Origin: Saprospiraceae bacterium UBA6168
GTDB lineage: Bacteria > Bacteroidota > Bacteroidia > Chitinophagales > Saprospiraceae
NCBI GenBank assembly: GCA_002435785.1
Contig: DIUC01000030.1
Coordinates: 1 to 14,525, forward strand
Length of the DNA: 14,525 nucleotides
Direction of reading: 5' to 3'
Shown here: piece by piece, positions 8,501-13,944 of the stretch
Layout of the letters: each line of letters begins with the position of its first letter
Position numbering within the stretch: position 1 is the first letter of the stretch
Notes under the pieces: model-generated
The model's database searches: none
Seen by the model: the letters and a program-made list of their open reading frames with translations, nothing else
Told to the model about the DNA's origin: nothing
Position numbers and translations under genes: made by a program

Positions 8501-9201
8501 GCTCCTTGCAGCTTCTTGAAATAGTTCATGAAATAGCTGTTCGGGCGGGTCAGCTCGTAGTCGCCAGCGATGAGCTTGTTGCCGTCCTTGGCCACTTGGA
8601 TGAAAATCTTGTCGAACTCCCGTAACTGTTGCGTGTTGCCCTCCGGCTGGAGCGGGATGTTGTTGTCGGTGATGGCGGCCAGGATTTCGAGGTCGCCGAG
8701 CGTGCCCGCCATTTGGAGGTTGAACTGGGAGTTGAGCACGAGGTTTTGGTTGTTTCCGAAGGAAAGCCCACGGGTGTAATTGCCGTTGTAGTCGAGCCCA
8801 CGCTGGGGCAGCAAGGGGCGCTGCTCGTCGGCGTAGGGGTCATACCGATAGCCGATAAGCTGGTCGCCAGATTTTTTCAGCACGGCGGTATCGAGGCGGG
8901 CGAGGGGGGCGGCGAGGTTGAAGGGGAGGACACGGTATTTGAGATTGACGATTGACGATTGACGATTGACGATTGAGGTATCGAAGCTGATTCGGTTGTT
9001 TTTTATGGTAAAAAACTCGGGGGAGATGCGCTCGCCAGTGGCGGCATCCTTGACTTCGACGGAGCCGGGTACGACGGTGAGCGTATCCAGCAACTGTGGG
9101 GTTGTGGGGACGGACAGCACCTTGCTGCGCAGGTTCGAGATTTGCGCAGCAGCTAAGGTGGGCATGAGGGCCAAAAGGAAAATGTAAAAGGTTCTGCTCA
9201 T
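5542..9201 (-). CDS. Large outer-membrane beta-barrel-like protein, function unknown
   Basis: 1219 residues, with a signal peptide at 1-19 (cleavage likely LAAA/Q). The N-terminal part (about 20-240) contains GYRYDPYADE, then GNYTRGLSFGNNQ and a conserved-looking GDYELTRPNSYFMNYF. From about residue 300 onward it is dominated by alternating polar/hydrophobic strands with aromatic edges, and it ends GRAQVGAVF. A terminal Phe is typical of outer-membrane barrel C-termini (family knowledge). I do not recognise a named family; its size and style suggest a Bacteroidota-specific envelope protein. Three repeat intrusions are translated in frame: a heptamer repeat (residues about 76-86), a Pro/Gly-rich palindrome insert (about 242-276, with SPQPPPKEGG and SPSLGGGWGEA) and a second palindrome insert (about 578-600, with LTPKGERTSEPP and LGSPLG). 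The frame is intact despite them. It converges with the BNR gene 81 bp away; no clear terminator is seen between the two. Confidence 0.8.
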   Translation of the reverse strand: MSRTFYIFLLALMPTLAAAQISNLRSKVLSVPTTPQLLDTLTVVPGSVEVKDAATGERISPEFFTIKNNRISFDTSIVNRQSSIVNLKYRVLPFNLAAPLARLDTAVLKKSGDQLIGYRYDPYADEQRPLLPQRGLDYNGNYTRGLSFGNNQNLVLNSQFNLQMAGTLGDLEILAAITDNNIPLQPEGNTQQLREFDKIFIQVAKDGNKLIAGDYELTRPNSYFMNYFKKLQGATVSKRWTASPQPPPKEGGQRLGISQINTGSNSPSLGGGWGEARISVAIARGKFARNTIAAQEGNQGPYRLEGAEGERFIIVLSGTEKVFVDGKLQQRGLDADYVIDYNAGHVTFTNRRLITKDSRIVVEFDYNTQDYQRSLYALNNEWQGKKYRLYLNTYSEQDGKQPIDDDFSQAELEVLRNAGDSSLNAVVSAIDTVLEFSAFRVLYELRDTVVNGTTYANVLVFSTNQQLAKYSAGFSLVGPGSGNYVLDTETPANGRVYRWVVPDPVTGQPQGQYEPVRRLVPPNRQQLYTAGGEFSPSAKTKLRAEVALSSFDQNRLSDYNDGDNVGLAGTVGIKQVIPLTPKGERTSEPPVLGSPLGVRVGGNWQLETELNYEFAQQRFKELNPYRPAEFTRDWNVNRNINDVGIVTRPSNEHLFNGGMTLRSPKVGNLQYNLGGFLRDSLYTGIKHFGRYAYQKNGYDIWAQGDFLTTKSTAERSEFFRPKANFSMPFLRDSTGTRFWKAGVYGERERNSRFAKSQQGIGPDTLNAASFYYDLFKVYMESPENERFSFNTNYTRRFDYAPNGEDFSASTLADELNLNGNWQQSRNSRLGWNFTWRQLDIRDTSLSKLDPSDTYLGRLDYTLNLLKGVVQSATSYEIGSGQERKVEFTYLQVAAGEGTHQWNDRNGDGKVQLDEVDIAPFQDVANAVRVTVFTDDFIRTNNVTFNQSLRLEPKAIWFNAKGVRKVLSKFSTQSSLQITRKVRQLDGVSAWNPFQLDIVDTALVSTRSSVYNTLFFNRADPKFDVQLGMSDNQNKLVQTTGFESRRQRQQFVKTRWNLSKSLSFQSAFSLGTDEQGSEQFESKRYRIESWEAKPQLTWQPSNNFRTGVTWRYKLAENRLDTLGENARTNDLKWEATFNQSATTSLRSEFSFVKIDFEGQANSPVGFAFLQGLQNGKNFIWSITLDRQVAKNIRVGITYEGRKTGQANLVHVGRAQVGAVF
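7404..7469. repeat. Palindromic repeat inside the barrel gene
   Basis: The arms 7404-7424 and 7449-7469 are exact 21-nt inverted copies built on CCCCTAAAGGGGAAC, itself a small palindrome. A second internal inverted pair (GAACC 7421-7425 / GGTTC 7436-7440) lies in the spacer. On the coding strand it supplies residues about 578-600 (LTPKGERTSEPP then VLGSPLG), between two beta-strand-like stretches. It looks like a dispersed REP/ERIC-type repeat that has settled in frame in a loop. Confidence 0.75.
8375..8478. repeat. Paired GC-rich palindromes inside the barrel gene
   Basis: The outer arms 8375-8394 and 8459-8478 are exact 20-nt inverted copies. Each half is also a local hairpin: CCCCCTCC/CAA/GGAGGGGG at 8387-8405 and CCCCCTCC/TTT/GGAGGGGG at 8448-8466. 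The two units therefore face each other across a 42-nt spacer. Translation gives a Pro/Gly/Lys-rich stretch of about 35 residues (242-276) that looks foreign to the surrounding barrel sequence. It is most likely a mobile REP-like dispersed repeat inserted in frame. Confidence 0.8.
8943..8975. repeat. Heptanucleotide tandem repeat (GATTGAC)
   Basis: Four consecutive GATTGAC units run from 8943 to 8970, followed by a partial fifth (GATTG) at 8971-8975. The tract is inside the barrel gene at residues about 76-86 and is read as SIVNRQSSIVN. Because seven is not a multiple of three, gain or loss of one unit would shift the frame about 80 codons into the gene. Confidence 0.85.
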
Positions 9202-9226
9202 CCAGCCGATGGTCGGGTTTGGGTAA

Positions 9227-9234
9227 CAAACGTA
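9227..9234 (-). promoter_or_regulatory. Bacteroidota -7 box of the barrel gene
   Basis: The minus-strand reading is TACGTTTG, an exact match to TAnnTTTG, followed by TTAC just as at the delta-60 promoter. The predicted start near 9221 leaves a leader of about 20 nt before the ATG at 9201. No well-placed -33 TTG is visible. Confidence 0.45.
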
Positions 9235-9401
9235 ATTTAACTTGCTTTATGGCTTGTTAAACTTTTTTGGGCCACACAAACCAAACAACGATGGTGGCTT
9301 AAACGGCTGGGCTGGGCATTTGTGACGGGCTTGGAGATGGAAGGACGGGATGGGCTATGTCCAATTGCGCAGAAATGAAATTCGATATGGGTTGAAATCA
9401 A

Positions 9402-9444
9402 CATCCCGCCAAATTTAAAATTCGATTTTAAATTTGGCGGGATG
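9402..9444. terminator. Perfect 20-bp hairpin downstream of the dioxygenase gene
   Basis: The arms 9402-9421 (CATCCCGCCAAATTTAAAAT) and 9425-9444 are perfect inverted copies with a TCG loop. It begins 7 nt past the dioxygenase stop on the minus strand, so it would form in the 3' end of that transcript. GC pairs are at the base and AT pairs at the tip, with no long T-run after it, so it is not a classic intrinsic terminator. It could instead be a dispersed palindromic repeat or a 3'-end-stabilising stem. The rest of 9241-9401 holds no gene that I can support. Confidence 0.55.
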
Positions 9445-9451
9445 ACAACGC

Positions 9452-10276
9452 TCACCACTCAAACACCACCGGATTAACCGCCGTCTCGACCACCTCTCCA
9501 ACTTTAGCCCCCGGACACCAAGTCTCCCAATCGTTCTGTTGGTTCGGGTTTTCCGGTGCCTTCAGTTTCATGTCCTTGTCCATGTAGATGACCGTCATCA
9601 CTTGCCGCATCTGGTCGGTGAGGTTGGCCCCAGCCCGATGGAAGACCCAACCGCTGTGGAAGCTCACTTCGCCCAGCTCGAACGGCTCAACGACATGCTG
9701 GAAGTCGTTGATTCTCAACGCTTTTTGGATATACGCCTCGCTGTCGTCGCTGATTTTCAGGTTGCGGCCCATCGGTATTCGCTGGCTGCCTGCGCTGAAC
9801 TCCAGCGGCCCCATTTCCAATGGCACGGGCTGCATGGGCACCCAAGCGGTCACGGTGTTGTCGTTGGCCAATGGCCAATAGTATTGGTCGGCGTGCCACG
9901 GGGTGAAGCCGCCGCCCGGCTCCTTGAACAGGGCCTGGTCGTGGTACATGCGCACGCCACGCACACCCATCAGCTCGGTGGCGATGCGGGCCAGCCGCTT
10001 GCCAAACACGAAGCGCTTTACCTCTTCGCTCTTTGTCCAAATATTCATGATTTGCAGGAACGCCTTGCCATACGTGTCCCGCTCCTCCATCGGTAGGTGC
10101 TGCGTGTTCAGTTCCTGTACTTTTTGGGAAATGACCTGTGCGTAGTGCGCCAGCACGTCGGGCGGGAGGACGTTTTTTAGCTTGATGTAATTGTGTTCCC
10201 GGTAGAAATCTACCTGCTCGGCATTGAGCGAAAACGGCTCGTCAAGGATGGAAAGGTCAACGGCGGTGGTGGACAT
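9452..10276 (-). CDS. Phytanoyl-CoA dioxygenase (PhyH) family protein
   Basis: 274 residues, the usual size for PhyH-type Fe(II)/2-oxoglutarate-dependent dioxygenases. The facial triad is visible: H128-x-D130 in PWHADQYYW, and a distal H213 in VFHRAGAN. R224 in DQMR is placed to bind the 2-oxoglutarate carboxylate. The family hydroxylates small metabolites or acyl chains using O2 with decarboxylation of 2-oxoglutarate. The substrate cannot be read from the sequence, and the name should not be taken to mean phytanoyl-CoA. There is no signal peptide, so it is cytoplasmic. The start is preceded by an A-rich tract (AAAAAAATACAGCC) and no Shine-Dalgarno, as is normal here. It is transcribed divergently from xth, with 126 bp between the start codons. 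I found no exact -7 box for it. Confidence 0.88.
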   Translation of the reverse strand: MSTTAVDLSILDEPFSLNAEQVDFYREHNYIKLKNVLPPDVLAHYAQVISQKVQELNTQHLPMEERDTYGKAFLQIMNIWTKSEEVKRFVFGKRLARIATELMGVRGVRMYHDQALFKEPGGGFTPWHADQYYWPLANDNTVTAWVPMQPVPLEMGPLEFSAGSQRIPMGRNLKISDDSEAYIQKALRINDFQHVVEPFELGEVSFHSGWVFHRAGANLTDQMRQVMTVIYMDKDMKLKAPENPNQQNDWETWCPGAKVGEVVETAVNPVVFEW

Positions 10277-10376
10277 GGCTGTATTTTTTTGTGAAATTCA
10301 TTGGTCAAATAGCCGGCGAAAGATACGTGCTCGGACCGCACTTTTACTTTGGCCTTTCCACTTTTTACTTAATTCC

Positions 10377-10384
10377 TATGTTTG
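10377..10384 (+). promoter_or_regulatory. Bacteroidota -7 box of xth
   Basis: TATGTTTG matches TAnnTTTG exactly and sits 18 bp before the ATG at 10403, giving a leader of only about 12 nt. It covers the alternative TTG start at 10382, which therefore cannot be the real start if this box is used. The nearest TTTG upstream (10348-10351) is about 25 bp away, rather far for a -33 element. Confidence 0.42.
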
Positions 10385-10402
10385 CCGCCAAAACAAAATA
10401 CA

Positions 10403-11179
10403 ATGGCTACTACCATCATCTCCTACAATGTCAACGGCTTTCGGGCAGCCGCCACCAAGGGTCTTTTCGACTGGCTGAGACAGGAAGACCCCGACATCAT
10501 CTGCTTCCAAGAAACGAAAATGCAGCCCGACCAAGTGGATGCGACCCATTTTGAGGCGTTGGGCTATAACTCCCACTACTGGCACTCGGCGGAGAAAAAA
10601 GGCTATAGCAGCGTGGCCACTTTTTCCAAAAAAGCGCCCGACCAAGTGGTGCTGGGCTGTGGCATGGAAAAATACGACCGGGAGGGCCGCATCCTGCGTA
10701 CCGACTTTGGCGACTGGACGCTGCTCAACTGTTATTTCCCTTCGGGAACGAGCGGCGAGGAGCGGCAGGGCTTCAAGTACGAGTTCCTCGACGATTTTTT
10801 CAACTGGGTTGCGGAGCTAAAAAAAGAGCGCCCCAAGCTCATCATCGTCGGCGACTACAACATCGCCCACCGGGACATTGACATCCACAGCCCGAAGACC
10901 AACCAAAAGTCCTCCGGCTTCCTGCCAGCGGAGCGGGCTTGGATGACGAAATGGTTTGAGAGCGGCTTCACCGATGCCTTCCGGCAGGTGCACCCCGACA
11001 AAAAGGACGACTATACTTGGTGGAGCCTGCGCTTCAATTCCAGGGCCAGCAACAAGGGCTGGCGCATTGACTACCAGTCGGTGACGGACAACCTGAAGGA
11101 CAAGGTCGTGGACGTGCGCCACCTCGGCGATGCCAGACACTCCGACCACTGCCCGGTCTGGATGAAGATTGACCTCTAA
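10403..11179 (+). CDS. xth: Exodeoxyribonuclease III (AP endonuclease)
   Basis: 258 residues from the ATG at 10403, matching the usual length of exonuclease III. It belongs to the endonuclease/exonuclease/phosphatase fold. Visible active-site signatures in order are N9-V-N11-G, Q-E37-T-K (metal-binding Glu), Y111 in NCYFPSG, G-D151-Y-N153-I-A-H, a WRIDYQ strand near 220, and S-D248-H249-C-P with the catalytic Asp-His pair. The enzyme cuts DNA 5' to abasic sites and removes 3' blocking groups in base-excision repair, using a divalent metal (family knowledge). It acts in the cytoplasm on the chromosome. The gene stands alone, divergent from the dioxygenase gene. Its TAA overlaps the stop codon of the convergent dacB-like gene by 4 bp. 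The upstream in-frame TTG is rejected because it lies inside the predicted promoter. Confidence 0.95.
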   Translation: MATTIISYNVNGFRAAATKGLFDWLRQEDPDIICFQETKMQPDQVDATHFEALGYNSHYWHSAEKKGYSSVATFSKKAPDQVVLGCGMEKYDREGRILRTDFGDWTLLNCYFPSGTSGEERQGFKYEFLDDFFNWVAELKKERPKLIIVGDYNIAHRDIDIHSPKTNQKSSGFLPAERAWMTKWFESGFTDAFRQVHPDKKDDYTWWSLRFNSRASNKGWRIDYQSVTDNLKDKVVDVRHLGDARHSDHCPVWMKIDL

Positions 11180-12528
11180 TTTTCATCGTACACGACTTTC
11201 AGCACCCGCTCCATTTCTTTGCGCAGGGCGCTCATGCTGCCGGTGTAGTTGTTGTGCATGAAGCTGAAAATCAGCATTTTGCCTTTCTTGGTGACGAGGT
11301 AGCCGCTGAGGCAATGGTTGTTGCGGAGCGTACCGGTCTTGGCAAAAACGTATGGTGTACCGCCGTTTCGATAATTGGTTTTGATGGTGCCGTTGACACC
11401 GCCCGCCGGGAATATGCCAAGTAGGCGTTCCTTGGGCATCATCTTCTGGATGCGGTTGAGCACTTCCACCAAAGAGCGGGGCGTGACGAGGTTGTATCGG
11501 CTGAGGCCGGAGCCGTCCACCCATTTAGGCTCATCCGGCAGGGCTCTCAGGTGGTTTTTCTTCGCAAAATCTATGGCCTGCTCCGTGTTCATCAAGCCCG
11601 TGCGCTGCCAAGCGCAGAGCAGCAGGAGTTGCTCCGCAATAAAGTTGTCGCTTTCCTGCATCATCAGCTTGTAGAGGCTGTCGGACTTAGTGCTGTACAG
11701 CGTTTTGGCATCTGGGGGGGGCATTATGTTGGCATCCAGTAGGCTCACCGGGCGCTTGAGCGTATCGGCAAGCACCTCCGTCACGAACTGTGGCGTTGCC
11801 AAAAACGGCACATGCCACTCGAACAATTTGCCGACCCTGACCAAGCTGTTGTAGGCAAACTGGTTGTCGAACTCGGCCCGGCCCACAAAGTCGGTTTCGC
11901 TGAGGGTGGAGTCGTGGTCAAGATATTTCCCCAGAAAGGCGGGATACACCTGAATGCCCGACGTGGTGTCTTTTTGGCGAAAATGGGCGACGTTGGCATA
12001 GACGGGCAGCGGTGTCTTTTCGGCCTGGTAGTCGTAAAAGTTATCGTCCCACATCCAGCCGGAGCCATAGCGCTTGTCACGGTAGTTTGCTGCGCAAAAA
12101 AGCAGTTGCTCCTTGCTGTTTTTCAAAAAATCAAAAACCTGCGGGTTCTGCGTCAAGTGCGGGTTGAGGAACGAGGGGTCGCCTGTGCCCCAGAACACGA
12201 GCAGGTCGCCTTGGCGACTGTACTTCAGGGCGGGTATCGAATCGCCGAGGGTGCGCAGGCTCGTGTACAGCGTCAGTATTTTGATGTTGGAAGCAGGCGT
12301 GAAATACTTGTCGGCGTTGTACTCGTAAAGGGTTTTTCCCTCGGTGGGGTCGAAAAGGGAGAAGCCGGTGAATGCCTTGCGGAAAATCTCGGAGTCTTCG
12401 AGGTGGAGGTCGTAGCCCTTGCTTTCTGCGGCCTCCACTTCAGCCTTTTGCTTTTTGTTTTTTTGGGAAAAAGCGCTGAACGGTAGCAGCAGTGCAGTGA
12501 GAAACAGCAGGAGGGTGAGTTTTTGCAT
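11176..12528 (-). CDS. dacB: D-alanyl-D-alanine carboxypeptidase/endopeptidase (PBP4, S13)
   Basis: 450 residues from the ATG at 12528, which begins a signal peptide (MQKLTLLLFLTALLLPFSAF, then SQ); the in-frame GTG 12 codons upstream lies next to the predicted -7 box and is not preferred. After a Lys-rich linker come the three penicillin-binding motifs: S-N-I-K (SxxK, in FTPASNIKILT) near residue 82, S-D-N (in MQESDNFIAEQ) in the second half, and K-T-G (in FAKTGTLRNN) near the C-terminus. These define peptidase family S13 (PBP4/DacB), which trims or cleaves peptidoglycan peptides in the periplasm. The long insert between SxxK and SDN is usual for class C low-molecular-weight PBPs. The gene converges on xth, sharing 4 bp at the stops. 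Confidence 0.92.
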   Translation of the reverse strand: MQKLTLLLFLTALLLPFSAFSQKNKKQKAEVEAAESKGYDLHLEDSEIFRKAFTGFSLFDPTEGKTLYEYNADKYFTPASNIKILTLYTSLRTLGDSIPALKYSRQGDLLVFWGTGDPSFLNPHLTQNPQVFDFLKNSKEQLLFCAANYRDKRYGSGWMWDDNFYDYQAEKTPLPVYANVAHFRQKDTTSGIQVYPAFLGKYLDHDSTLSETDFVGRAEFDNQFAYNSLVRVGKLFEWHVPFLATPQFVTEVLADTLKRPVSLLDANIMPPPDAKTLYSTKSDSLYKLMMQESDNFIAEQLLLLCAWQRTGLMNTEQAIDFAKKNHLRALPDEPKWVDGSGLSRYNLVTPRSLVEVLNRIQKMMPKERLLGIFPAGGVNGTIKTNYRNGGTPYVFAKTGTLRNNHCLSGYLVTKKGKMLIFSFMHNNYTGSMSALRKEMERVLKVVYDEN

Positions 12529-12565
12529 TGAAAATATGGGTCTAAAGTTTTTTCGGGTTATCACG

Positions 12566-12573
12566 CAAAGTTA
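12566..12573 (-). promoter_or_regulatory. Bacteroidota -7 box of the dacB-like gene
   Basis: The minus-strand reading is TAACTTTG, an exact TAnnTTTG match, predicting a start near 12559 and a leader of about 31 nt. This supports the ATG at 12528 over the GTG at 12564. No clear -33 TTG is visible. The rest of 12574-12742 shows no gene or site I can support. Confidence 0.42.
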
Positions 12574-12742
12574 AACGGATGTTGCGGGCTTTGGCGTGTG
12601 GTAGCGGTACGATTCGACTTCGGCCTGCGCAGTAGGATGCAGGAGGCGCTTGTCGCTGGGGAGATAGGCAAGCCGATGCAGGCTTATTATTTGATTGGGT
12701 TATCGTTTGCGATTGGGACGAAGTAAATCTGGTCATCGGCGT

Positions 12743-12784
12743 AAAAAAAAGCGGGTCGCCCATGTGTGGGTGACCCGCTTTTTT
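12743..12784. terminator. Bidirectional intrinsic terminator
   Basis: A 12-bp stem (GCGGGTCGCCCA 12751-12762 / TGGGTGACCCGC 12767-12778, one G-T position) closes a TGTG loop. It has eight A on the left and six T on the right, so it has a terminating U-tract in either direction. It follows the stop of the SIR2-like gene by about 10 nt on the minus strand and insulates it from dacB downstream. Confidence 0.92.
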
Positions 12785-12794
12785 CTTCACATAA

Positions 12795-13931
12795 TTATAG
12801 TTCGTAGGGAATGAAGAATTGGTCGAGGTCGGTGTAAGGTTGAACATCAAACGCAAAAGCTTCAGGTCTAGTTGGTAAAATCCCTCTCAACCTTTGAATT
12901 AGTCCATCCACCCTTTTCTCATCATCTTGATAATATATTTTGACCTTCTTTGTTGAAGGAAGTGCTGCAAGTAACTCCTTATCAACTTTTCGATTAAAAT
13001 TTGGAAAGCTGTAGCCTATGACAACAAGGACGTCAGTGGCAGCCATCAGTTCTTCCGCAAATTTCAATTTATCAGAGGAAGTGTGGTTTTTCTCCCATGC
13101 AAATTGAATTGAAGATTCAGTTGGGTCTCTATTTAAAGAATTTGAGTAAACCTTAAGAAGGCATTCTATAGATGGAACATTGATTTCAAGTGCTTCCTGA
13201 AAAGTAATGTCATTGTCTTTTCCTATTTTCGGAAAAAAATCACCTTTAATACTTGATGGGTATCTCTCTGGATAAAAAACCATTCCTGCCGAACCGTTCA
13301 GTTTAATAACTCGAAATCTCCCACCTTGTTCTCTGAGTTTACTTTCATTAATCTCAAGACCATTAGGGTAAACTCCCAAGTTTACTTGAGGATTTTCTTT
13401 CTCGTAAAACTCTTGATAGGCAAGTTCAAGTTGTAAATCATAGTTCCAAGAAATTATGTTGATTCTGTCATCTAAACTCTTTGTTTCAGTGTTTAAAAGG
13501 GTGGCAAAAAAAGAATCATACCTTGGGTCAACTTGAAGTTCTTGCCCCTTGTATCTCTCAGAGATGGTACTTTCGTGAAAATCGGAAAACCCTTTACCAG
13601 GTGAGACTTTGGTTTGCTCAAATGAGAAAAAGCAGCCCAAAAAGTGTTTTAAACTCAGAAGTTTTTTCTTGCTGTCCCCGTCCCCTTTTAGGTGTAGCTT
13701 TTTGGCATAAGTATCTATCGTTGCATGCTTTATAGCGTCTGGAAAAAAAGTTTGTATGTCTTTAAGGATTTCATCAAGAGGTATTCTTTCATGAATGCCA
13801 TCCATACTGCCGCCTTTAAGTTCTTCAAGGTATTTGATAAACTTGTCAAGCCTATCATTCCAATTTGAAACAACAGGCAATGCATTGTAGCTCGCCCCCG
13901 CCCCAATAAAATAAGTTACGTTCCCAGCCAT
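12795..13931 (-). CDS. SIR2-like domain protein, possible defence gene
   Basis: 378 residues, no signal peptide or membrane segment. The N-terminus has a Rossmann-type nucleotide loop, YFIGAGAS (residues 7-14). SWNYD (161-165) corresponds to the TxNxD motif of sirtuin-like folds and keeps N163 and D165. IKLNGS (209-214) corresponds to the usual K-L-H-G-S, but the catalytic His position is N212. VVIGYSFPNFNRKVD (303-317) matches the late GYSxxDxxxN segment of SIR2-like proteins. The middle (about 40-150) is variable and helical. Bacterial SIR2-like domains commonly hydrolyse NAD+ in anti-phage systems (family knowledge); whether this one does with Asn instead of His is open. The gene is strikingly AT-rich (lines of 32-35% G+C) between GC-rich neighbours, starts 13 bp after the mutase stop, and ends at a strong terminator. 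All this suggests acquisition as a single-gene cassette. Confidence 0.78.
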   Translation of the reverse strand: MAGNVTYFIGAGASYNALPVVSNWNDRLDKFIKYLEELKGGSMDGIHERIPLDEILKDIQTFFPDAIKHATIDTYAKKLHLKGDGDSKKKLLSLKHFLGCFFSFEQTKVSPGKGFSDFHESTISERYKGQELQVDPRYDSFFATLLNTETKSLDDRINIISWNYDLQLELAYQEFYEKENPQVNLGVYPNGLEINESKLREQGGRFRVIKLNGSAGMVFYPERYPSSIKGDFFPKIGKDNDITFQEALEINVPSIECLLKVYSNSLNRDPTESSIQFAWEKNHTSSDKLKFAEELMAATDVLVVIGYSFPNFNRKVDKELLAALPSTKKVKIYYQDDEKRVDGLIQRLRGILPTRPEAFAFDVQPYTDLDQFFIPYEL

Positions 13932-13944
13932 ATTGAATAGTTAT

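Noticed and set aside
8943..8975. Reading the GATTGAC array as a CRISPR or regulatory iteron array
   Set aside because: The units are contiguous 7-mers with no spacers and lie within an intact coding frame, so a simple tandem repeat is the better description.
9237..9458. 73-codon minus-strand frame between the barrel and dioxygenase genes
   Set aside because: It reads through the perfect hairpin and has no convincing composition or start context.
12529..12564. GTG start 12 codons upstream for the dacB-like protein
   Set aside because: It lies directly beside the predicted -7 box and would precede a complete signal peptide with a non-typical leader.
12542..12856. 104-codon minus-strand frame between dacB and the SIR2-like gene
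   Set aside because: It spans the terminator and the end of the SIR2-like gene; random-looking composition.
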